From contig DDUU01000030.1 of assembly GCA_002344965.1 (NCBI GenBank), forward strand, positions 420 to 12,828: a stretch of DNA of 12,409 bases, written 5' to 3'. This document shows, piece by piece, positions 6,910 through 12,409 of this stretch. Positions within the stretch are counted from its first letter, which is position 1; each line of letters starts with the position of its first letter. The stretch is from Candidatus Tepidiaquacellales bacterium UBA2330. Its GTDB lineage: Bacteria > Bacteroidota > Ignavibacteria > Tepidaquicellales > Tepidaquicellaceae. The position numbers and the translations under genes were made by a program. The notes beneath the pieces were generated by a model that worked only from the letters and a program-made list of their open reading frames with translations, was not told where the DNA came from and ran no database searches.

Positions 6910-7479
6910 ATGATAAAAATCTCAGAGATTCTGGAAAACGAAAAAATATTATTTTTGAGCAACATAGGAACGACAGGAGCTATTGATTCAGAAGAAAGAA
7001 AAATTGAAGATAGAATTTCTGAATTTATGAATAATAAGGATAAATTATTTAGTGTTTGTTCTATTAATTTAAAGGAAATAAATTTAGAAAGATCTATTTT
7101 TGCAGGAGCGTTTGGCGTTGGGCTTACGGAGGGGGAAATAATTACAGCATCAAAGGGTGATATGGGTTATTCCAAAGACATTGAGGATATTACATTGAAG
7201 CATCACGGGGAAATTATTTCAATAGAGCAGTTTATGGAGATAATGAAAACGAAAAGTGAAGATGAGCATAATGAAGTTCTGATAAAGGCACCTAAGGTTT
7301 CCTATTTGTATGCATACAAATTATACAATATGAGCATTAATGAATTTATAGGTATAGCAAAATCATTTTGTTTACCAGTTTATCATTTTGATTCAAACAA
7401 TACTGCTTATATGAAATATCCCGAAAGTAAAGAGGTAGATATTGATTTTATTAACTCTTATAACTTAAAACCTAAATAA
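6910..7479 (+). CDS. Cargo protein B, unrecognised
   Basis: A 189-aa soluble protein with no family I recognise. It begins with a helix (residues 2-10), then a strand-like ILFLSNIG (13-20). Gly-rich FAGAFGVGLTEGE (64-76) and HNEVLIKAPKV (120-130) look like the most structured parts, followed by LPVYHF (155-160). It looks like a mixed alpha/beta fold without signal peptide or membrane segment. The E-V-L-[IV] strand near the C-terminus recalls DarT-like ADP-ribosyltransferases, but this is far too weak for a call. The ATG at 6910 is chosen because GGAGGT lies just before it. A TTG at 6862 would add 16 residues but has no such site. Together with protein A it forms a two-gene cassette between two terminators, so a partner, antitoxin or second-effector role is possible. 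Confidence 0.78.
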   Translation: MIKISEILENEKILFLSNIGTTGAIDSEERKIEDRISEFMNNKDKLFSVCSINLKEINLERSIFAGAFGVGLTEGEIITASKGDMGYSKDIEDITLKHHGEIISIEQFMEIMKTKSEDEHNEVLIKAPKVSYLYAYKLYNMSINEFIGIAKSFCLPVYHFDSNNTAYMKYPESKEVDIDFINSYNLKPK

Positions 7480-7506
7480 TGATTTCGTAATTCATAATTG
7501 TAAATT

Positions 7507-7536
7507 AAAAAAGGCAGTTGAAATTTAACTGCCTTT
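7507..7536. terminator. Bidirectional terminator between cargo genes and integrase
   Basis: GGCAGTT (7513-7519) pairs with AACTGCC (7527-7533) around a 7-base loop. Six A residues precede it and TTT follows, so it serves both converging transcripts. Its 5' part, AATTAAAAAAGGCAG at 7503-7517, is identical to 5978-5992 in the first terminator of the element. Confidence 0.75.
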
Positions 7537-7556
7537 GTCTCCTATAAAAGAATTTA

Positions 7557-8516
7557 TTATGAATCAGCAAGAAGTTGCAAATAATTTTGAGTAGTAGATA
7601 ATTGGCTATGTCCTAACAACATCATGATTTCAAATAGTGGTTTTCCCTGCTTTGATAACGACGATGCATACCGATGCCGAAGATTATGCCAGTTCCATTC
7701 CTTCTGTTTCAACTTACGAATTTTCTTTTCAAGAAATTTTGGATTTCCGTTCCAACGTTTAAATAACCTTTCATCTGATTCGACTTCCGGTAGGTGTAAT
7801 TTGATTGGCACTTTACGGGGAACCAAATCAGAATATTTACTTTTCCTCGTATAAAGAATTACAAAATCCTTTCCAATATCTTTGCCGGTTAACTGCAATG
7901 CTTCATTGATCCTGGCACCGGTTTCGAAAATAAAATCTACTAATAATGTTTGTTCGCTATCGCATAGTGCTTTGACATCATCAATATCTTCATCGCTCGG
8001 AATATATTTCATTTTTCTTTTTACTGAAAATACTTCAATACCGATGCAAGGGTTTGCAATATTAAGATCATAATTTTTAATCATCATCTGAAACAAAGCC
8101 TTGTAAATTCGCAACGCAGCATTAACTGCATAATTATCTTTACCCTTTGCTTGAAGTGATTGAGACATTTCAAGTAAAAATGAATTCACTTCAGGTTTTG
8201 AAATTTGGTCAATAGCAATATTACCAAATTCTTTTAATAGCAAAGAACAATACTGCCGGTTTTGGTTATAGTAATGTTTGGACTTTTTCGTTTGGATATA
8301 ATCAAGCCGTTCATTGATAGCTTCCAAGAGGCTCAAAATCGGCTTCTCTGCGTAGTTTTTCCCTCCTTTGGATACTTCTTCGTATTTGGCATTTTCGGCT
8401 CTCCTAGCCTCATTTTTGGACAAATAGACACATTTGGAAATATAAGTTCTACTATTATGATCAAACTTATACCACCATCTAATGCCCTTTTTAAGTTTAC
8501 GTGAATATTGAGCCAA
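7557..8516 (-). CDS. int: Tyrosine recombinase (phage-type integrase)
   Basis: A 319-aa site-specific recombinase that would integrate and excise the element at the tRNA. Layout: an N-terminal AP2-like arm-DNA-binding domain (about 1-50, RKLKKGIRWWYKF), a SAM-like core-binding domain (about 58-160), and the catalytic domain (about 170-319). All catalytic residues are visible: Arg202 (GARINEAL), Lys225 (TRKSK), His277 and Arg280 (HNLRH), His303 (LLGHS) and nucleophile Tyr312 (TQNYLQ), so it should be active. The start is TTG at 8516, eleven bases after GGAGG; an in-frame TGA upstream (8535-8537) and no ATG nearby make this the only sensible start. The gene points towards the disrupted tRNA, and its end faces the cargo genes across a shared terminator. 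It is divergent from alpA. Confidence 0.96.
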   Translation of the reverse strand: MAQYSRKLKKGIRWWYKFDHNSRTYISKCVYLSKNEARRAENAKYEEVSKGGKNYAEKPILSLLEAINERLDYIQTKKSKHYYNQNRQYCSLLLKEFGNIAIDQISKPEVNSFLLEMSQSLQAKGKDNYAVNAALRIYKALFQMMIKNYDLNIANPCIGIEVFSVKRKMKYIPSDEDIDDVKALCDSEQTLLVDFIFETGARINEALQLTGKDIGKDFVILYTRKSKYSDLVPRKVPIKLHLPEVESDERLFKRWNGNPKFLEKKIRKLKQKEWNWHNLRHRYASSLSKQGKPLFEIMMLLGHSQLSTTQNYLQLLADS

Positions 8517-8651
8517 GTGTGATTTTACCTCCTTTCAAGTGTGTTTATTATAAAATTTGAATGAACTATTTTTGCTTGTGGAAAAAATGAAGATGTCTTT
8601 TTTAAGGTGGCAAGGTGTTTGGGACAATGAAAACTTAAAGGTGTGTTGGGT
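8514..8651. promoter_or_regulatory. int-alpA divergent control region with repeated motifs
   Basis: The gap between int and alpA has no gene. CAAGTGTG occurs at 8514-8521 and 8536-8543, exactly 22 bp apart (about two helical turns). Related AAGGTG motifs occur at 8604-8609, 8612-8617 and 8638-8643, the last two followed by GTTTGGG/GTTGGG-like ends. This suggests binding sites for AlpA or another element regulator acting on both genes. I cannot place promoter boxes with confidence. Confidence 0.45.
8527..8535 (-). promoter_or_regulatory. Shine-Dalgarno site of int, inside a direct repeat pair
   Basis: On the minus strand AAAGGAGGT lies 10 bases before the TTG start of int. It is enclosed by two copies of CAAGTGTG (8514-8521 and 8536-8543), so a protein bound to these would cover the ribosome site at DNA level. 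Confidence 0.65.
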
Positions 8652-8664
8652 ATAAAGGATAATT

Positions 8665-8886
8665 ATGTCCCAGTACCTAACCGTCAAAGAAGTAGTTGTT
8701 CTTCTTAATGGCAAACGTTCGGAAAAATGGGTGTATCAGCATAAGCATGAGATACCCGGCTTCTTTGAACTTGCCGGAAGTTACTTTTTTGACGCCGATG
8801 TGTTACAATGTACTCTGAAGCAGCGCGCGCTTAAAAAGACAGCTTCACGACCTAAAGGTTACATCGACAACCGACATAATCTTTAA
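8665..8886 (+). CDS. AlpA/excisionase-like DNA-binding protein
   Basis: A 73-aa small basic protein. The first half (YLTVKEVVVLL at 4-14, then KWVYQHKHEIPGF and FDADVL near 42-47) fits the winged helix-turn-helix of AlpA/excisionase-type proteins (helix_turn_helix_17-like): a start helix, a recognition helix with W-x-Y-x-H, and a short wing. The basic tail (KQRALKKTASRPKG) would contact DNA. Such proteins direct excision with the integrase or activate int. Divergent placement next to int fits this role. AAAGGA lies five bases before the ATG, a clear ribosome binding site, and a strong terminator follows at once. It may bind the repeats in the int-alpA gap, which is inference. Confidence 0.85.
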   Translation: MSQYLTVKEVVVLLNGKRSEKWVYQHKHEIPGFFELAGSYFFDADVLQCTLKQRALKKTASRPKGYIDNRHNL

Positions 8887-8892
8887 GAGTCA
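8883..8892 (-). repeat. Inverted copy of the tRNA anticodon-loop core
   Basis: TTAAGAGTCA on the + strand is the exact reverse complement of TGACTCTTAA in the disrupted tRNA (5918-5927). It overlaps the alpA stop codon. It may be a remnant of an attachment site, or chance. Confidence 0.3.
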
Positions 8893-8932
8893 AACGCCTG
8901 CACCGTGTATCTTACCATGGTGGGGCGTTTTT
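8892..8932 (+). terminator. Rho-independent terminator of alpA
   Basis: AAACGCC (8892-8898) pairs with GGCGTTT (8924-8930), and CACC (8901-8904) with GGTG (8919-8922), with a small TG/G internal loop between them. A run of five T (8928-8932) follows. It starts a few bases after the alpA stop codon. Confidence 0.8.
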
Positions 8933-8971
8933 AATTACTATAGCAAATTAGTTATTGCAAAAGGAAGGTGC

Positions 8972-9001
8972 ATTGGAATTGATTGGAATTGTTTGGAAGA
9001 T
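8972..9001 (+). repeat. 10-bp tandem repeat ATTGGAATTG
   Basis: Two exact copies (8972-8981, 8982-8991) are followed by a decayed third that keeps TTGGAA. It lies in the non-coding gap between alpA and the convergent nucleoside-phosphorylase-like gene. It could be a protein-binding site or an element-end arm site; the role is unknown. Confidence 0.55.
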
Positions 9002-9125
9002 ATTGTAATCAATAGAAATATATTGCAAAAATTTAGAAAATGAAAACTTCTGAAAACAATCAATATATTGGAGTAAAATTTTTCAACCATCAAAAAAGAC
9101 GATCCCAATGGAAAGAGAAACCCTT

Positions 9126-10052
9126 TCAAATAGTACTCATTTGTATTGTTACTGCTTCTAATAAATAGCAAAGTACGAGCCCTGCATTATGAGCCCCTAC
9201 AAAATTTTGTGAATACTCTTTAGGAGTTACTTGGGCGTCAAATTTTCCATCCTCATCAACAATTCCAGATACAAACAGGAACGGTGATTCTGTTTGCAAT
9301 CTTATCAAGCCATGAGTTGACTCTATTGAACCTATTACGCCTTTATAGCCAGCCTTACGAAAGGCTTCAATTGCTCTTTTATCTGCCCAGAAATAATGAT
9401 CATAATTAAGAACATTTACAATTCCCAAGGAATTAAATCCATGTCCGATCATTATGACAGGTGGAATACTTGGTTCAATAGTTGATAAGATAAATCTACT
9501 TTCAGCTTTAAATCGAAAATCATTTGGAATTTTTCTGAAATCTATCGTCTTCGGAGACGATATTAATGTATTTAGTCTTTTGTCAGACCATATTTGAGAT
9601 GGTGGATCATCAGAAGGACTTTCATAAGGATTATGAATGAAGACCTTACTGCCGATGACTACTGATCCATTTCTGTTACCCAAATCAAAAATACCTGCTG
9701 TCCCAAAAGCTATTACTAAATCAGGTTCCTTTTTATCATTGAAAATCTTTGGTAATACTCTCCACTTTTCAATTGTTGAAGAAGAACTAACGGCTTGATT
9801 CATTAAATCTTGCAAACACCACACTTCTATGTTAGAAATGATATTTGGAAAAATACAGTCAAATGTAATTCTCGGTGTAGCTATTGGATCTGGATCTTGT
9901 CTGTCTATTAGATTCAACAATCTTGGGTATCCGGGAAATTTAAAATTTTGAAAATACACTTTGTTTCTTACTTTCTCATGTAATAATACATTTATCAAAG
10001 GGTCAGCTTCCCACGATTTATTCGCTACTATAATGATTTTTTTTGTTTTCAT
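9126..10052 (-). CDS. Nucleoside phosphorylase/nucleosidase-like protein
   Basis: A 308-aa cytoplasmic protein of the PNP/MTA-SAH nucleosidase superfamily, which cleaves the N-glycosidic bond of nucleosides. Seen: an N-terminal Rossmann-like strand IIIVANKSWEADPL (6-19), the hallmark DLVIAFGTAG (111-120) followed by GSVVIGSKVFIHNP (129-142), SIESTHGLIR (242-251) in place of the ribose-binding MEmE segment, and PFLFVSGIVDEDGKF (257-271), whose Asp266 matches the catalytic Asp of the family's 'GISD' motif. It is longer than stand-alone MTA/SAH nucleosidases (about 230 aa), with inserts at 50-100 and 145-185, so the substrate is uncertain. The ATG at 10052 lies 55 bases after the end of the upstream minus-strand gene, so the two are probably co-transcribed. 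No signal peptide is seen, unlike its neighbour. Confidence 0.75.
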   Translation of the reverse strand: MKTKKIIIVANKSWEADPLINVLLHEKVRNKVYFQNFKFPGYPRLLNLIDRQDPDPIATPRITFDCIFPNIISNIEVWCLQDLMNQAVSSSSTIEKWRVLPKIFNDKKEPDLVIAFGTAGIFDLGNRNGSVVIGSKVFIHNPYESPSDDPPSQIWSDKRLNTLISSPKTIDFRKIPNDFRFKAESRFILSTIEPSIPPVIMIGHGFNSLGIVNVLNYDHYFWADKRAIEAFRKAGYKGVIGSIESTHGLIRLQTESPFLFVSGIVDEDGKFDAQVTPKEYSQNFVGAHNAGLVLCYLLEAVTIQMSTI

Positions 10053-10107
10053 TGGAAAAGTTATAAATAAAAAAAATGTTTTACATTAGATTTCTAAATA
10101 AAATTTT

Positions 10108-10848
10108 TCAATACACATCCTCAATAAATCTTAACAATGCTTGTAATAATTGAGCAGTTTTCTGTGAATAGATATTACCTTCATCCGGTGATAGATAATT
10201 AGAATTTATCTCCAGTTGTATACAAGGAATGTTCTTATTATATAAAAATTTAGTTATAGTTTGATTCGTACTTGCAGAAAAAAAGTTTAAAGATTGATTT
10301 TCTAAACTATTCGAGCTAAGCTCATAAGATAATGAATCAAACAAATCCTTCCTACCAAGGAAGGATAATCCATTCAAAGTCCCAAAGTCTACATCATATG
10401 GTCTCACAGGATTCGAACCATGTAAGTCAATTACTATTATTGGCTTAATTGAATCAACGATCTGCGATAACTTCCTTTTAAAGTCATTATCATCATAATA
10501 ATTGGGATCTGAAGGGCTAAGATATGTAGTAACTAAAACAGGTACATTTTTTAGTTTATTTAAGATTACAGCCAATGACCCGGTACCTCCATCCGGTTGC
10601 TTTATGCTTCCATTCCGGATTTGCGAAGTTGCATGAGGAGCTGTGAAAAGAACGTTTCGACTCCCGGGGATATATCTAAACCATAAAGAATCTTTGGGTG
10701 GTGGAATTGAATCATTATCCGAGAATGATTTTTCATAATTAATTATATCTTTAATCTCATTTGGTGAAACAATTGCTTTCTCATATCTTGATTGAGAAAT
10801 TGAAAACGTTGAGAAAGAAAGAAATAAAAAAAATAGAAATAGCTTCAT
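10108..10848 (-). CDS. Exported N-formylglutamate amidohydrolase-like protein
   Basis: A 246-aa protein with a signal peptide (MKLFLFFLFL..., probably cut near residue 18-20), so it acts outside the cytoplasm. The mature part resembles the N-formylglutamate amidohydrolase (FGase) family of Zn-dependent amidases: FTAPHAT (68-74) with His72, PDGGTGSLA (85-93), VIDLHG (139-144) with Asp141 and His143, and QLEIN (211-215) with Glu213. Known members release formate from N-formylglutamate in histidine breakdown, but this copy has no hut genes nearby and is exported, so it more likely acts on another acylated amino acid or peptide. The start ATG at 10848 is required by the signal peptide. It lies 55 bases upstream of the nucleoside-phosphorylase-like gene on the same strand, so the two form a likely operon of unclear purpose. 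Confidence 0.75.
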   Translation of the reverse strand: MKLFLFFLFLSFSTFSISQSRYEKAIVSPNEIKDIINYEKSFSDNDSIPPPKDSLWFRYIPGSRNVLFTAPHATSQIRNGSIKQPDGGTGSLAVILNKLKNVPVLVTTYLSPSDPNYYDDNDFKRKLSQIVDSIKPIIVIDLHGSNPVRPYDVDFGTLNGLSFLGRKDLFDSLSYELSSNSLENQSLNFFSASTNQTITKFLYNKNIPCIQLEINSNYLSPDEGNIYSQKTAQLLQALLRFIEDVY

Positions 10849-10937
10849 ATTAATATTACATTTTTAAAGTGGAATGGCTGAATACATTAGAGATAGTATT
10901 TAGTCATGATGTTTTTATTGTTTATGAACTTTCACAT

Positions 10938-10965
10938 GAAGGGTTTGGATGGACTCAAACCCTTC
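10938..10965. terminator. Perfect 10-bp inverted repeat after the T9SS gene
   Basis: GAAGGGTTTG (10938-10947) pairs with CAAACCCTTC (10956-10965) around an 8-base loop. On the minus strand, the direction of the T9SS gene upstream, no T-run follows; the T-run is on the + side (10972-10977). It may still be the 3' end hairpin of the T9SS transcript and separates it from the amidohydrolase gene. Confidence 0.5.
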
Positions 10966-11000
10966 TAATAATTTTTTCTGAAAAGTCTATTCATTCCATT

Positions 11001-12409
11001 TTACTTGATTAACATCATTTTTTTCACCTGAGTAAAGTCACCTGCTTTGATCTTATAATAATAGATACCGCTAGATAGATTTGAAGCATTAAATGCTATT
11101 ATGTACCTTCCAGCCGGCTTAAATTCATTTACAAGAGATTTTATCTCTCTTCCCGTGATATCGTATATTTTAATCGATACAAAATTGTCATTAGGCAGAT
11201 CATACCTTATATTTGTATTTGGATTAAATGGATTCGGATAATTTTGATTCAATGAATATTCTGTCGGGATATTAGAATCGTTGTTGGTGATACCAAAATT
11301 ATCTTCTTCAGCAGGTCCTCCGTCATTACTTATTATATTCCAAGCCTGTGTAGCTGCAAAATCAGAAAGTACAGATTCATCATCATATACATCAACTGCC
11401 TGCACTCTGTACCTTACGGGAAATGCCGTCCAGGATTCTCCAAAAACAGGTGGAGGAGTGCATATTGATTTTAATGTATCTGTAAATTCAGGAAGTGTGC
11501 TAGTCAGTATATCTACAGTTGCAATATAATCGTAATGGTTTTCTGAAAATGCTAATGCATCATCAGGTACTTCACTCAAATTATTTGTTAAGCTTCTGTA
11601 TATTTTATATCTTTTTAAAGTGTCTGATTCATCTATTCTTACCATGTCAGGTTCCAGGTTATGATTCCATTTAATTTTTACCAATTTATATCCGGATGAC
11701 TCCGGTAATGAATCACAGGGTAATACTCTTAACCCCATTGGTCGGGAAGGCGGTGTAAGATGAAGAGCAGAGTCTAATGAGATCGGCTCTCCTACTCCTG
11801 CTTTATAAATTCTTATATATGCGGCATCTCCGGGTCCGCTTCCAGAGTAAGAATAATACCAGATAAAAATTCCTGAATTCTGATTTGACCAGGTATTTGT
11901 ATTTGGGGAAGAATAAGGAGAAAACACTTCATTGTATCCAGGTTTCCAGGCATCTTCCCTGTCTCCGCCTATATCAAATCTAGTATAAATATCTTCATCA
12001 TTAGTAAACAATCTGTCCGTTCCAATGTCACAGCTGCTAGTCGGTTGTTCACCAACTCCCCACCATTTAACATCATAAGTGTTGTTTCGATAATTTCTTA
12101 AACTGATACCATCCCCTTTTCCGTTTGAATTACCAAGCGTTGATGGATCATTTTCATATAGAACACTTTTTTTATTATAATATGGCCAAACTGTCGGTCC
12201 TGAAATAAAACAATCATGTATGACCTGTTGAGCAGACTGACCGGCATATTCCCATTCAAAAAAACCGTCTGCGCATTCCATATCCTGCTGAGATATATCT
12301 CCAAAAGGAAAATTTATTCCATTTGGAACATGGTAAATATATAACCCTTTGCCATATTCTGAATTATCTCCATACGGATTAATCTGGGTCAAGTCAATTT
12401 TTCCCTGTA
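11001..12409 (-). CDS. Secreted T9SS-sorted protein, 5' end beyond the window (partial)
   Basis: The 3' part of a large secreted protein; the frame stays open to the right edge (at least 468 residues visible), so a start codon inside the window should not be assumed. Visible from N to C: a segment with GKGLYIYHV, reminiscent of the GLLIWHVD strand near the end of M6/immune-inhibitor-A metalloprotease domains (the catalytic HExxH would be off-window); a Gly/Ser/Asn-rich beta region; a fibronectin type III-like domain (about 90-250 residues before the end, with RYKIYRS and YRVQAVDVYDDES); and a C-terminal type IX secretion sorting domain (last 85 residues) with NQNYPNPFNPNT, IKIYDITGREI, GRYIIAFNA, LSSGIYYYKI and a final KKMMLIK. 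T9SS would carry it across the outer membrane. Protease identity is tentative; T9SS sorting is confident. Confidence 0.88.
   Translation of the reverse strand, partial: QGKIDLTQINPYGDNSEYGKGLYIYHVPNGINFPFGDISQQDMECADGFFEWEYAGQSAQQVIHDCFISGPTVWPYYNKKSVLYENDPSTLGNSNGKGDGISLRNYRNNTYDVKWWGVGEQPTSSCDIGTDRLFTNDEDIYTRFDIGGDREDAWKPGYNEVFSPYSSPNTNTWSNQNSGIFIWYYSYSGSGPGDAAYIRIYKAGVGEPISLDSALHLTPPSRPMGLRVLPCDSLPESSGYKLVKIKWNHNLEPDMVRIDESDTLKRYKIYRSLTNNLSEVPDDALAFSENHYDYIATVDILTSTLPEFTDTLKSICTPPPVFGESWTAFPVRYRVQAVDVYDDESVLSDFAATQAWNIISNDGGPAEEDNFGITNNDSNIPTEYSLNQNYPNPFNPNTNIRYDLPNDNFVSIKIYDITGREIKSLVNEFKPAGRYIIAFNASNLSSGIYYYKIKAGDFTQVKKMMLIK

Larger units (their letters stand above)
5931..8932. mobile_element. 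tRNA-integrated element, left portion (right end uncertain)
   Basis: The left boundary is set by the abrupt loss of tRNA-Lys sequence after 5930. Inside are two cargo genes, a complete tyrosine integrase and an AlpA/excisionase-like regulator, which together are typical of a small integrative element or phage satellite. The end given is only the terminator after alpA. The true right end may be further right, beyond the window, or lost, because no 3' half of the tRNA and no direct repeat of the anticodon loop were found up to 12409. Base use changes across the junction: the cargo genes look clearly more AT-rich than the genes left of the tRNA. No replication, capsid or conjugation gene is present. 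Confidence 0.6.

Noticed and set aside
8262..8504. 80-codon + strand frame opposite the integrase
   Set aside because: It is the antisense of a complete integrase with all catalytic residues, so it is a shadow frame.
8938..9171. 77-codon minus-strand open frame after the nucleoside-phosphorylase-like gene
   Set aside because: It starts inside that gene in another frame, has low-complexity AT-rich content and no ribosome site; more likely non-coding.
10411..10422. GGTTCGAATCCT on the minus strand, identical to a typical tRNA T-arm; possible missing 3' half of the tRNA
   Set aside because: It lies in the amidohydrolase coding frame, encoding the conserved HGSNP after the DLH motif, and no anticodon arm or acceptor strand fits around it.
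1..12409. CRISPR array, insertion sequence ends or rRNA
   Set aside because: No regularly spaced repeats, no transposase and no rRNA-like stretches were seen on reading both strands.

Overview
The window most likely comes from the Bacteroidota/Chlorobi superphylum, perhaps an Ignavibacteria-like lineage; this is an inference. The reasons are a large secreted protein ending in a type IX secretion sorting domain with the NYPNPFNP signature, moderately AT-rich DNA, and many genes that lack an obvious Shine-Dalgarno sequence. The DNA falls into three blocks.

Block 1 (1-5889) is a chromosomal housekeeping run, all on the + strand. After a terminator from an upstream gene come fabD, a cysteine-rich DUF3109-type protein, fabG, a small unrecognised lipoprotein, the large subunit of a split methylmalonyl-CoA mutase (TTG start), and a short-chain dehydrogenase. 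FabD loads malonyl groups onto acyl carrier protein and FabG carries out the first reduction of fatty-acid elongation. The mutase interconverts methylmalonyl-CoA and succinyl-CoA; its B12-binding subunit is not in this window.

Block 2 (5890 to about 8932) looks like the left end of an integrated element. A tRNA-Lys(CUU) gene stops abruptly inside its anticodon stem at 5930 and its 3' half is nowhere in the window. Next come a strong hairpin, an 11-bp tandem repeat and a two-gene cargo cassette: a 252-aa helical protein with a HEPN-like R-N-x3-H motif, and an unrecognised 189-aa partner. After a second hairpin, whose 5' arm shares 15 bases with the first, comes a tyrosine integrase with all catalytic residues (minus strand, TTG start). 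A divergent AlpA/excisionase-type protein follows. The int-alpA gap holds repeated CAAGTGTG/AAGGTGT motifs that could be a control region. The cargo pair is the best candidate for an undescribed system, possibly toxin/antitoxin or phage defence.

Block 3 (about 8933-12409) has three minus-strand genes: a nucleoside-phosphorylase-like protein, an exported N-formylglutamate-amidohydrolase-like protein just upstream of it, and the 3' part of a secreted T9SS cargo protein that runs off the right edge. It is not clear whether these belong to the element or to the chromosome, because no right attachment site was found.
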